From Chitinophaga rhizosphaerae (lineage in GTDB: Bacteria; Bacteroidota; Bacteroidia; Chitinophagales; Chitinophagaceae), in assembly GCF_003958645.1 (NCBI RefSeq), contig NZ_RXLO01000004.1:62001-126000 (forward strand): a stretch of DNA of 64,000 nt. Direction: 5' to 3'. Of the stretch, positions 43,798 to 51,363 are shown piece after piece. Numbering within the stretch: the stretch's first letter is position 1; each line of letters opens with the position of its first letter. The notes beneath the pieces are model-generated. The model was not told the origin of the DNA. It ran no database searches and worked only from the letters and a program-made list of their open reading frames with translations. The translations under genes were made by a program, and so were the position numbers.

Positions 43798-44685
43798 CTA
43801 GTCTTTGGTTGAAATACTGATCTTATGATTCGCGTGCTCGATTGATAGATTCATGGTGAGCGCCAGGGCATTGGACAATTGTTCGATATTCCGGGCATAC
43901 AGGTCGCCGCTGATAGTGCGCTTCGCCGCTGCTGGACTGAGCGTTACTTCATAACCATATTTGGTGCGGATGATGGCGGCGATCTCCTGCATGGATGTGT
44001 TTTCGAAATGATAGCGGTGATTGCGCCAGTCTGCGATCTGGTCGGTATTCACGGCTTCGCGGAGGCGGGATTTTTCGTGGTCGACCTGCACTTCGTCTCC
44101 CGGTTTCATCATAATCACTTTGGGGCCTTCGCTGATATCGGACTTGGCGGTGAGCTGCACCTTCCCTTCCTTGAGCGACACGGTGGTGCGGGCTTCCAGC
44201 ATATTTACGTTGAACTTGGTGCCGAGCACTTCCACGTCGATTTCGGGGGTATGAACGATAAACCGGGCATCGGCGGCGCCGGGATGTTTGGTGATCTCGA
44301 AATACGCCTCCCCGTCGAGCCACACGCTGCGGCTTTCGGCGCTTTTCCATTCGGCGGGTATACGGAGGGTGGAGTTGGCGTTGAGGAAAACGGTGGAACT
44401 GTCGGGCAGCATCACCTGTTTCATTTCGCCGTATCGGGTGTGATATTCGCGCATGTTGTCGAACATCAGGTTACAATAGAGCATATATCCGCCCCAGGCG
44501 ATGACCGGCATGAGCACTGCGGCTGCCAGGAGGCGAAGCGTGCGGCGGGGCTTGCGTTGCCCTCTTTTTCCCAGTTCGGGAGCGATCCGTTCCCAACTGC
44601 GGCCGACCTGCGATGCGGGCACCTCCCGCCGGCGGAACCGGAACGGGACTTTATCAGGGTCTTGCGGTAAGGAAGGCTCTTCCAT
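43798..44685 (-). CDS. FecR-family anti-sigma/signal transducer
   Basis: I set the start at the ATG at 44685 (295 residues). The longer frame to 44811 lacks coding character. A cytoplasmic N-terminus is followed by one hydrophobic segment (about 51-70, LRLLAAAVLMPVIAWGGYML). The FecR periplasmic domain has GEMKQVMLPDSSTVFLNANST, SVWLDGEAYFEI and VDVEVLGTKFNVNML. It probably inhibits the sigma factor until SusC signals. It lies 61 bp after the sigma gene. Confidence 0.92.
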   Translation of the reverse strand: MEEPSLPQDPDKVPFRFRRREVPASQVGRSWERIAPELGKRGQRKPRRTLRLLAAAVLMPVIAWGGYMLYCNLMFDNMREYHTRYGEMKQVMLPDSSTVFLNANSTLRIPAEWKSAESRSVWLDGEAYFEITKHPGAADARFIVHTPEIDVEVLGTKFNVNMLEARTTVSLKEGKVQLTAKSDISEGPKVIMMKPGDEVQVDHEKSRLREAVNTDQIADWRNHRYHFENTSMQEIAAIIRTKYGYEVTLSPAAAKRTISGDLYARNIEQLSNALALTMNLSIEHANHKISISTKD

Positions 44686-44746
44686 AACGTGTTTTATAGA
44701 AAGACACGAAAATGCGCCGGTTATACTCCTTTTTCCGGGAAAATTT

Positions 44747-45334
44747 TTAAAATACCTGCCAAAGCAGCCACCACAGCGGCAATTGCCCCATCCATTTCCG
44801 GAGTTGGGCAATGGCTTTGTGGACGAGGTTCACGACCGACTGGTAATTTACTTTCATGATGGCCGCGATTTCGTCGTACGAAAGGGATTCATAAAAGCGC
44901 AGGTAGAGGGCTTCCTTCTGGCGGCGGGGAAGCTGGTTGAGGTATTGTGCGATGGCGTTGCGGCGGGCGGCGGCCGATTCTTCGGATATAATAATGTCTT
45001 CGGGAGAGAATTCGATGTCGGGGCCGGGAGCGGTCAGGACTTGCAGGGTTTTGAGGCTGCGCAGCTGGTTAAGGCAATGGCGGCGCAGGGAAGCGAAGAA
45101 AAACGCGCGGAGGTTGCGGGTGGGGCCGATGGCGGATTTTTTGGTCCAGATGCGGATGAAAACCTCCTGCACGGCGTCTTCGGCCAGGTCCCCGTCGCCG
45201 AGGATGGCCAGTCCATACCGGAACAGCAGGGGATAGAGCCGGGCATGTACCTGCGCATATGCCGCGGCGTCGCCGAGCAGAACGGCGTCCCAGTGCGAGT
45301 TCAGTTCTTCATCGTGGTCATAGGTATCCGACAT
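44747..45334 (-). CDS. ECF sigma factor (Bacteroidota RNA polymerase sigma-70 family)
   Basis: I prefer the ATG at 45334 (195 residues, MSDTYDHDEEL...); a start two codons upstream is possible. Region 2 has GDGDLAEDAVQEVFIRIWTKKS. Region 4 has LPRRQKEALYLRFYESLSYDEIAAIMKVNYQSVVNLVHKAIAQLRKW. It heads the FecR/SusC/SusD set and presumably transcribes it when the substrate is present. Confidence 0.92.
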   Translation of the reverse strand: MSDTYDHDEELNSHWDAVLLGDAAAYAQVHARLYPLLFRYGLAILGDGDLAEDAVQEVFIRIWTKKSAIGPTRNLRAFFFASLRRHCLNQLRSLKTLQVLTAPGPDIEFSPEDIIISEESAAARRNAIAQYLNQLPRRQKEALYLRFYESLSYDEIAAIMKVNYQSVVNLVHKAIAQLRKWMGQLPLWWLLWQVF

Positions 45335-45422
45335 GCGCAAAATTGGATACTTTCGGTTAATAAAATGGTAATTTCCCTAAAATAGCATTTCCGTCTGAAA
45401 CGCACCTTAAATTAACATACAG

Positions 45423-45731
45423 ATGTTCCTCGTGCAAATTTATCCCGCAATCCTGTTATCTGTTCCCGAAGTGCTTCTCTTCTTTTGGCCGTTCGCGTTT
45501 TTTCTGCTTACCGTGCTCATCATCTACCTGTTCCGGAAACGGCAGAAAGGCAATGGCAGCGGCGATTACACGTCATCTTCCCCCTGGAGTTTTTCCGATT
45601 CCGGTGCGAGCGATAACAGTTCCGATTCTTTCGGTGGTTACGGTGGAGGCGATGGCGGAGGTGGCGGCGCCAGCGGCGATTGGGGGGATAGCGGTGGCGA
45701 CGGCGGAGGAGATGGCGGCGGCGGCGATTGA
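45423..45731 (+). CDS. Small membrane protein with Gly/Asp/Ser-rich tail
   Basis: This 102-residue protein has an N-terminal hydrophobic segment (about 1-35, VPEVLLFFWPFAFFLLTVLIIYLF). A basic stop-transfer region (RKRQKG) follows, then a low-complexity C-terminal tail of glycine, serine and aspartate repeats (FGGYGGGDGGGGGASG). The tail resembles the glycine-rich ends of TPM/YgcG-like membrane proteins, but the domain itself is absent. No function is known. Confidence 0.6.
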   Translation: MFLVQIYPAILLSVPEVLLFFWPFAFFLLTVLIIYLFRKRQKGNGSGDYTSSSPWSFSDSGASDNSSDSFGGYGGGDGGGGGASGDWGDSGGDGGGDGGGGD

Positions 45732-45747
45732 TGCAGGATGCAAAAGA

Positions 45748-45771
45748 AAAGCAGCGCCGCGGCGCTGCTTT
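45748..45771. terminator. Bidirectional intrinsic terminator
   Basis: AAAGCAGCGCC and GGCGCTGCTTT form an 11-bp perfect stem around GC. It lies between the convergent Gly-rich gene and the PepSY gene. Confidence 0.75.
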
Positions 45772-45791
45772 CCCATAAGATATCGTTCGCC

Positions 45792-46997
45792 TTAGGCGGC
45801 GGCCGCTTCCTGCGGCGACCGGGCTTTCGATTTCCCTGTTTTCTTTTGTTTGCGCAAACGGTTGATCCACATGATGATGCCGGTGATGGGGAAGGTAACG
45901 CCCAGCAGGCAAACGATGAGCCCGATGATTTTCGACGGTGTGCCCCAGATGGAAGCGATGTGCACCGGCTTGAAGGTGCTGCGTACCCGCTGTCCCAGGT
46001 TTTTATCCCCGAACGCCTGTAACAGCAAAACCTCGCCCGAATATTGATCGATGAACAGGTTATCCGATGCGGATTCGTGTGCAGAGCGCGGCGTGATCAT
46101 GCTCACGCTGTACGCGGCCGCGGAGTCTTTCGGTTTGGCGATGTTGTAAAAATGCGCGTCCGGCACGGTGGTTTTGGCTTTTTGATAGACCACATCGAAT
46201 GCCACGGGCTTCGCTTCCGCAATGTAGTGCGACGCGGGCGGGGGCGTGCCTTTGGGCGAGGAGTTCGTCACTTTATAGATACCGTTGTTGAACCATTCGA
46301 ACGACCAGGCCAGGCCCGTAAATGCAAAAATGAACAGGAAGATGGCCGCGTAGAAGCCCAGTACAATATGCAGATCGTGGTTCAGGCGCTTCCAGCCCGC
46401 GTCCCACTTCACTTTCAGGCGCTGCTTGAGAATATTCCGCGTTTTGGGCCACCATAAAATGATCCCCGTCAAAATAATGAACAGGAAAACCAGGGTGCAA
46501 ATCCCCACGATCATCTTGCCCACGGCGCCACCCAGCATCCAGCGGTGCAGCGCGAACATGGTATAGAAAAACGTATCCTGGTATACATATACTTCGATCA
46601 CTTCGCCGGTGTACGGGTTCATGAAAGCTTTCTTTCCACCGCCGCCGCCCGGGCGGCGGGCTGCAGGTTTGGCGTCTTTTTTCTTTTCGCCCGCGCCTTC
46701 TTTCTTTTCGCCTTTCTTTTCAGCGGGCGAAAAAGTCAGTTCCACGCTCCGCGACGGGTCGTTGTAAATCCTGAAAGCACTCACTTTTGCACCGGGCACC
46801 TTTTCGTTCAGGTTGCTGACCAGCTGGGCCAGCGGCAGTCTTTCGCCCTGCGGGTGAACGTAATACCGCTCTTTTGAAAAAGTATGATTGAGCTCTTCTT
46901 CGAAAACGAGCACGGCCCCGGTAAAACAGGTGACCATGATGACGAGGCCCGCGGCCAGGCTGAGGTAAAGGTGGATATTCCGGAAAAAAATCTTCAT
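45792..46997 (-). CDS. PepSY-associated membrane protein
   Basis: This 401-residue protein has four hydrophobic segments (about 9-32, 160-183, 215-240 and 355-380). The N-terminal PepSY-like periplasmic domain (VLVFEEELNHTFSKERYYVHPQGERLP) and histidines (LHRWMLG, LHIVLGF, PVHIASIW) match the PepSY-TM/iron-regulated reductase-like group. A Lys/Glu/Gly-rich insert lies at about 95-125. It may reduce iron, or siderophore-bound iron, at the inner membrane. No TonB receptor adjoins it, so its role is inferred. Confidence 0.87.
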   Translation of the reverse strand: MKIFFRNIHLYLSLAAGLVIMVTCFTGAVLVFEEELNHTFSKERYYVHPQGERLPLAQLVSNLNEKVPGAKVSAFRIYNDPSRSVELTFSPAEKKGEKKEGAGEKKKDAKPAARRPGGGGGKKAFMNPYTGEVIEVYVYQDTFFYTMFALHRWMLGGAVGKMIVGICTLVFLFIILTGIILWWPKTRNILKQRLKVKWDAGWKRLNHDLHIVLGFYAAIFLFIFAFTGLAWSFEWFNNGIYKVTNSSPKGTPPPASHYIAEAKPVAFDVVYQKAKTTVPDAHFYNIAKPKDSAAAYSVSMITPRSAHESASDNLFIDQYSGEVLLLQAFGDKNLGQRVRSTFKPVHIASIWGTPSKIIGLIVCLLGVTFPITGIIMWINRLRKQKKTGKSKARSPQEAAAA

Positions 46998-47095
46998 AAA
47001 ATGCGCTTCTTTATCAGTGCCGGCATGCCGGATTGCCGCAAAGGACGGGAATCGTACCGGGAAAGGTTTTTCAAATCGGGAATTTTTCGGGAATT
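46998..47095. other. Short intergenic stretch upstream of PepSY
   Basis: It should hold the PepSY promoter. No consensus -7 was certain. Confidence 0.3.
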
Positions 47096-47122
47096 AAAAA
47101 AGGCACAAGCAGAAGCTTGCGC
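47096..47122 (-). terminator. Intrinsic terminator of a small minus-strand transcript
   Basis: On the minus strand GGCGCAAGC, a 4-base loop and GCTTGTGCC are followed by six T. The transcript would end here, after the short decayed gene at 47145-47274. Confidence 0.65.
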
Positions 47123-47144
47123 CCGTTATATTAGCAGCATATTC

Positions 47145-47274
47145 CTATAAGGCGTTTTTATAATGTAAATGCAGTTGCATAACAATCCTTTCCGCATATT
47201 GCGGTCGGAAAGGGGCATCCGCGATGTAACTGAAAGATTCTCAGGTTCCGGAGTCAGTACATGGGGTTGTGCAT
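47145..47274 (-). pseudogene. Decayed small gene (about 43 codons)
   Basis: On the minus strand MHNPMY is read from 47274 and then meets a TGA. The next frame reads TDSGT, an in-frame TGA, and then ESFSYIADAPFRPQYAER followed by IVMQLHLHYKNAL and a TAG at 47147-47145. Reading across one frameshift and one stop gives a protein-like 43-residue product. The flanking -7 (TACCTTTG, 47302-47295) and terminator still look intact. The same region can also fold into a nested hairpin, so a structured RNA is an alternative. Confidence 0.4.
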
Positions 47275-47294
47275 TGCATCGTTTCTCGTAATGG

Positions 47295-47302
47295 CAAAGG
47301 TA
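47295..47302 (-). promoter_or_regulatory. -7 element TACCTTTG on the minus strand
   Basis: On the minus strand TACCTTTG matches TAnnTTTG exactly. It lies 20-30 bp before the first ATG of the decayed small gene. Confidence 0.5.
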
Positions 47303-47413
47303 AACAGCTCAACAATATCCTCCACCACATAAACATGTGAAACGGCGGTTTCGGCAGACGGAACGTACAAATGATGGTATAAAGCGGTTATTTTTGCCTG
47401 ATTTTCCCCAACT
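47303..47413. other. Intergenic region before the sensor kinase
   Basis: No gene is supported here. It contains the upstream region of the kinase and of the decayed minus-strand gene. Confidence 0.3.
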
Positions 47414-48220
47414 ATGCGAACGCCCCATTACATTCGCCTCCTGCCGGCCTTGGTCCCGGCCGTTATGCTCCAGATACCGGCGCATGCGCAGCCGCCTGCG
47501 CCCGTTGCTGCCACCGTGCCAGGCGGGTGGTTTTACGCTGCCCTCGCACTGGCGCTCGCGGCCGTGGTTTATGCCATCCACCGCCTGCGCGTCAATCACA
47601 TCCTGGCGACCGAAAAAGTGAGGAGCCGCATCGCCAGAGACCTGCACGACGATATGGGCAGTACCCTCACCTCCATCAACATCATGAGTGCCATGGCCCA
47701 GAAGAGCGCCGGCCGCGGCGAACTGGAAAAAACGCAGGACTTCCTCGCCAAGATCGGCGACAGCACCACCCGCATGATGGAAAGCATGGACGACATCGTC
47801 TGGAGCATCAATCCGCACAACGACGGCACGCCGCGCGTCATCGCCCGGATGCGGGAATTCACCACCGGCGTGCTGGAAGCCCGGGGGATCGGGTTCGCCT
47901 TCAACATCGACGAAAAGATTTACAGCCGGAAGCTCCGGCTGGAAAACCGGCACGACTTCTTCATGATCTATAAGGAATCCATCACCAACATCGCCAAATA
48001 CGCGCAATGCACCTTTGCCGACGTGCGCATCCAGCTCCGGAAAGGCCAGCTGGTACTGCGGGTGCAGGATAACGGCGTAGGGTTCGACGTGAAGGAAGCC
48101 GGAGACGGAGACGGGCTCATGAACATGCAGCGCCGCGCGTACCGCATGAACGGGCAGTTCAGCATCCAGAGCCAGATAGGCAAGGGCACCGTGGTAACGC
48201 TCATGTTCCCTACCACATAA
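47414..48220 (+). CDS. NarL-type sensor histidine kinase without large sensor domain
   Basis: This 268-residue protein has a signal-peptide-like start (MRTPHYIRLLPALVPAVML..., with APAHAQ-type cleavage, IPAHAQ). One transmembrane segment follows (about 38-55). The dimerisation domain has RDLHDDMGSTLTSI (phosphoacceptor H78). The HATPase domain has ESITNIAKYAQ, VQDNGVGFDV and GDGLMNMQRRA. It lacks a recognised extracytoplasmic sensor. It forms a pair with the response regulator 69 bp downstream. Confidence 0.9.
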   Translation: MRTPHYIRLLPALVPAVMLQIPAHAQPPAPVAATVPGGWFYAALALALAAVVYAIHRLRVNHILATEKVRSRIARDLHDDMGSTLTSINIMSAMAQKSAGRGELEKTQDFLAKIGDSTTRMMESMDDIVWSINPHNDGTPRVIARMREFTTGVLEARGIGFAFNIDEKIYSRKLRLENRHDFFMIYKESITNIAKYAQCTFADVRIQLRKGQLVLRVQDNGVGFDVKEAGDGDGLMNMQRRAYRMNGQFSIQSQIGKGTVVTLMFPTT

Positions 48221-48289
48221 GCATGTGATTGGCGCTTAACCCGCCGATCATTACCTTTACTTCAGTTATCAACTACCCAAACCCTGGAT

Positions 48290-48922
48290 ATGATCCGAAT
48301 CGTGTTATACGAGGATAACACCAAATTGCGAGAGAACCTGACATTACTGATCGACGGAGCACAAAATTTTGTAGTATGCGGCGCATTCCGGAATTGCGAC
48401 AACATCCTGCAGCAGATGGATGATCTGCTCCCCGACGTACTGTTAATGGATATCGACATGCCCGGCGTCAACGGCATCGAAGGCCTGCGCATCGTCCGCA
48501 CCCGTTTCCCTCAAATGCCCATCCTCATGCTCACCGTGTTCGACGACAACCAGCACGTATTCGAAGCCATCAAAGCCGGTGCAGACGGGTATCTCCTGAA
48601 AAAGACCCCGCCAGACAAGCTCCTCGAATACATCCAGGACGTGTACGACGGCGGCGCGCCCATGACTTCGAGCATCGCGCGGCAGGTACTGCACCTGTTT
48701 GCCCGCCAGCCTTCCGACCGCAACGAGATGTACAATCTTTCAGCGCGTGAAAAGGAAGTGCTCCAGCTGCTCGTTAATGGGTACAGCTACAAAATGATCG
48801 CGTCGGAGATCTTCATTTCGATCGATACCGTGCGTTCCCATATCAAGAAAATCTATGAAAAACTGCATGTTAACTCCAAGTCGGAAGCCGTAGCCAAGGC
48901 TTTCCGCGATAAACTCGTGTAA
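48290..48922 (+). CDS. NarL/LuxR-family response regulator
   Basis: This 210-residue protein has a receiver domain (RIVLYEDNTKLR, LLMDIDMPG with D54 as phospho-acceptor, KKTPPDKL). A C-terminal LuxR-type HTH follows (LSAREKEVLQLLVNGYSYKMI, SIDTVRSHIKKIYEKLHV). Its kinase partner is the gene immediately upstream. Confidence 0.92.
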   Translation: MIRIVLYEDNTKLRENLTLLIDGAQNFVVCGAFRNCDNILQQMDDLLPDVLLMDIDMPGVNGIEGLRIVRTRFPQMPILMLTVFDDNQHVFEAIKAGADGYLLKKTPPDKLLEYIQDVYDGGAPMTSSIARQVLHLFARQPSDRNEMYNLSAREKEVLQLLVNGYSYKMIASEIFISIDTVRSHIKKIYEKLHVNSKSEAVAKAFRDKLV

Positions 48923-48946
48923 TCTCCATATCGCCCCCCGATTATC

Positions 48947-49207
48947 ATGATGCCCGAATCACATCCTTATGTGGTTGCGGGATGGGGGACCGTTTTTCAA
49001 TTTTGTATCGTGAAAGCTGAAGAACGGAAATCAACCAGTGCCATCGACGGGGGATGGACAGCTAATGCCCGGCGCGTGCTCACGTACGGTGCGCCGGGGA
49101 ACCTGGCGAAAAGGAATTCATTTGCGGCGATAAAAGCCGCGCGGTCCCAAAACCCCGATGGCCATACAATCAACAGCACTACAATTACGTACGCTTATAA
49201 CGGGTGA
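48947..49207 (+). CDS. Uncertain small ORF
   Basis: An 86-codon frame follows the response regulator. It has no recognised domain, signal peptide or clear start signal, and a similarly open frame exists on the other strand. It ends 40 bp before the terminator at 49248-49275. I keep it as doubtful. Confidence 0.2.
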   Translation: MMPESHPYVVAGWGTVFQFCIVKAEERKSTSAIDGGWTANARRVLTYGAPGNLAKRNSFAAIKAARSQNPDGHTINSTTITYAYNG

Positions 49208-49247
49208 GCGCCTGAACGAATTCCCCCTCAAACATTCATTGTTCCCC

Positions 49248-49275
49248 AAAGGGCACATGCATCGTGTGCCCTTTT
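49248..49275 (+). terminator. Intrinsic terminator
   Basis: AAAGGGCACA and TGTGCCCTTT form a 10-bp stem with a 7-base loop, followed by T. It likely ends the two-component operon. Confidence 0.75.
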
Positions 49276-49332
49276 ACCTTTCAACACTTTTGGCCGGAAA
49301 TTTGTTAGCATAGCAACAAAAACATCTCAACA

Positions 49333-49836
49333 ATGACAAAGCAATTGACCCGCCTTTTCACGGTTTTAGGAGCGGCCACGCTGCTGTTCAGCGCCTGTGC
49401 GTCGCAAAAAGGCACAACGGTAACCGCTGGCGGCATGCGCAAGGCGGCCACCGGCAGCTGGTCCCTCAACAGCATCACCTATGAAGGCCTCCCTTCCGAT
49501 GCGAAAATTTCCTCCGTATTTTCCAATATTCCGCCCGATTGCCTGAAGGGCAGCAGGTGGGTATTGCCCTCCAACAGCAAGGGCTCATATACCGTAAACA
49601 GTACCGCTACCGGCTGCGCGCCGGGCACGCAGAACATCGTTTGGAGTACCATCAACCAGGGCGGTTCCATTATGTTGCAGTTCAAGGAAGTGATGACCGG
49701 GGAGAAAGCGAAAAACGTGCTCGACGGGTATCGTGTGGAACTTGCACAGGCAGACGGGAGCAGCATGGTATGGCGGGCGCCGGTAACACATGACGGAAAA
49801 ACTGCTTATATAGTTTATTCATTCAGCAGGCAGTAA
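49333..49836 (+). CDS. Lipocalin-like lipoprotein
   Basis: This 167-residue protein has a lipoprotein leader (LGAATLLFSACASQKG, lipid cysteine near residue 22). A small beta domain follows, with GSWSLNSITYEGLPSDA, a CLKGSRW motif and a closing HDGKTAYIVYSFSRQ. It resembles the lipocalin-like DUF family common in Bacteroidota lipoproteins. The ligand is unknown. It is monocistronic and ends in a terminator. Confidence 0.78.
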   Translation: MTKQLTRLFTVLGAATLLFSACASQKGTTVTAGGMRKAATGSWSLNSITYEGLPSDAKISSVFSNIPPDCLKGSRWVLPSNSKGSYTVNSTATGCAPGTQNIVWSTINQGGSIMLQFKEVMTGEKAKNVLDGYRVELAQADGSSMVWRAPVTHDGKTAYIVYSFSRQ

Positions 49837-49864
49837 TTGCCAGACTGCGATCAGAATAACAAGG

Positions 49865-49894
49865 AAAAGCGGGGCAAAATTTGCTCCGCTTTTT
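49865..49894 (+). terminator. Intrinsic terminator
   Basis: AAAAGCGGGGCA and TGCTCCGCTTTT form an imperfect stem with a short loop, followed by TTCG. It lies just after the lipocalin gene. Confidence 0.7.
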
Positions 49895-49909
49895 CGTTTT
49901 TAGTTATTG

Positions 49910-49917
49910 TATCTTTG
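49910..49917 (+). promoter_or_regulatory. -7 element TATCTTTG of the TPR gene
   Basis: An exact match to TAnnTTTG, 19 bp before the start codon at 49937. It supports that start against the upstream ATG at 49907. Confidence 0.6.
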
Positions 49918-49936
49918 CCCTTCGTTTCAAAATAAT

Positions 49937-50587
49937 ATGAAAGCATTTAACTTATTTATCAAATACCGCTTGCCGCTTGGACTGGTACTTCTCGTTGGCG
50001 GTATCGCCCTCGGCCTTGGCGTGGGCTGGTGGGAAGCTACGATCGTGCTCGTGCTGGCCCTGGTTTGCATTGTGACCCATTTTCTCTTTGGCCCCATGCG
50101 GCTTGTACAGGAAGCCGTGGAAATGGGAGACGTAGACGGCGCCATGCGATATATGAACATGGTGAAATTCCCGAAACTGCTCATCAAACCCATCCGTTCC
50201 GTATACTACTTCATGCAGAGCAACCTGGCCATGCAAAACCAGGACCTCGACAAAGCCGAAGCTGCCGTAAAGGCCAGTATCAAAACGGGCAGCCCGATGA
50301 AGGAATACGAAGGGATGCAGTTCTTCCAGCTGGGCACCATCGCTTATCAGAAAAACGACATCAAATCGGCCGATGCCAACCTGAAGAAAGCCGTTCGCCT
50401 CGGTCTCCCCGATAAAGAGAACACCGCCGGCGCCCTGCTGATGCTCTGCTCCATCGCCATGAGCCGCCGCGATTTCAAAACCGCGAAAGACTTCTTCCGC
50501 CGTGCGAAAGCGCAAAAGCCTACGACCGAACAGATCGTGAGCCAGATCAAGGAAATGGACAAATACATCAGCCGCATGCCCGGTTGA
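49937..50587 (+). CDS. Membrane-anchored TPR protein
   Basis: The start at 49937 gives 216 residues. Two hydrophobic segments near the N-terminus (about 12-30 and 33-52) anchor it. The rest is helical, with tetratricopeptide-like units (MQFFQLGTIAYQKNDIKSADANLKKAVRLG, DFKTAKDFFRRAKAQKP). It probably scaffolds other proteins at the inner membrane. No partner is known. Confidence 0.82.
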   Translation: MKAFNLFIKYRLPLGLVLLVGGIALGLGVGWWEATIVLVLALVCIVTHFLFGPMRLVQEAVEMGDVDGAMRYMNMVKFPKLLIKPIRSVYYFMQSNLAMQNQDLDKAEAAVKASIKTGSPMKEYEGMQFFQLGTIAYQKNDIKSADANLKKAVRLGLPDKENTAGALLMLCSIAMSRRDFKTAKDFFRRAKAQKPTTEQIVSQIKEMDKYISRMPG

Positions 50588-50609
50588 TCAGTATATTATA
50601 TTTTTATGG

Positions 50610-50641
50610 AAAAAGCCAGACTGAACGGTCTGGCTTTTTTT
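50610..50641 (+). terminator. Intrinsic terminator
   Basis: AAAAAGCCAGAC and GTCTGGCTTTTT form a 12-bp stem with a 6-base loop, followed by T. Confidence 0.85.
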
Positions 50642-51363
50642 ATACCAGCACTTCGGTGAACGTAACTCCCGCAAACCGCCTTATATAAATACCCAAACCA
50701 GCCGCTCCCCCCAACACTCGATAAGTTTATGAATGACGCCAGACTTAAACGCCCTGGCTTTTTTCAACACATGTCAGCTTCCCGTAAAAAAATAACACAA
50801 ACGACCTTGACAAACCCAAAAGTTTTGTTAAATTTAAATCGTATTAAAAGTGAATTCCCCATTGCTAAATCGAATTTGTTAGGGGAAAAGTATAACCAGA
50901 AACGAAACGGGAAAATATCTAAATCGCTAATCAAAAAAAGTCCATTCCGGCATCGCAGTCAAAAAAATCGAGAGACAGCCGTGCCGCAGCAACATCACCG
51001 CATTCTAAAAGAGCACAATTCATTCAACCAAAATTCATAACCAGCTAAATTCTGTCAAAACACTGCAAACTGCGGCACTTTGGAGCTGATGTAAGCCTAT
51101 TCATCGGGACAGCAGCATTCGCCTTATAACCATCTGGCCACCAGTCAGCGGAAATTACACGCACTTTAGTCGCTACGGAATTAACATCCGCAGCACCTGA
51201 TTCGCGCCGTCCGGCTATCAGAACCTGCTAATACAGGACATGACATTTCATTCGCGTACGAACGCGCACCATGCCGGCCAGGCGAGGCAGGGGAAGGTAT
51301 GCCCCAAACATTCCGCAATTGCCGTCCAAGACAGATCGAGGCACTATTCTCAAAATCACTTTT
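50642..51363. other. Long intergenic region upstream of the SusC/D/fasciclin operon
   Basis: This stretch of about 720 bp is AT-rich from 50760 to 51060. A second, looser hairpin (50738-50758) resembles the terminator at 50610-50641. A 103-codon frame (50729-51040) lacks a family and is unlikely to be a gene. The operon promoter must lie here, but I could not fix it. Confidence 0.4.

Noticed and set aside
50729..51040. 103-codon plus-strand frame in the AT-rich region
   Set aside because: Lysine/asparagine-rich as expected from AT-rich non-coding DNA, with no domain. It begins near a terminator-like hairpin.
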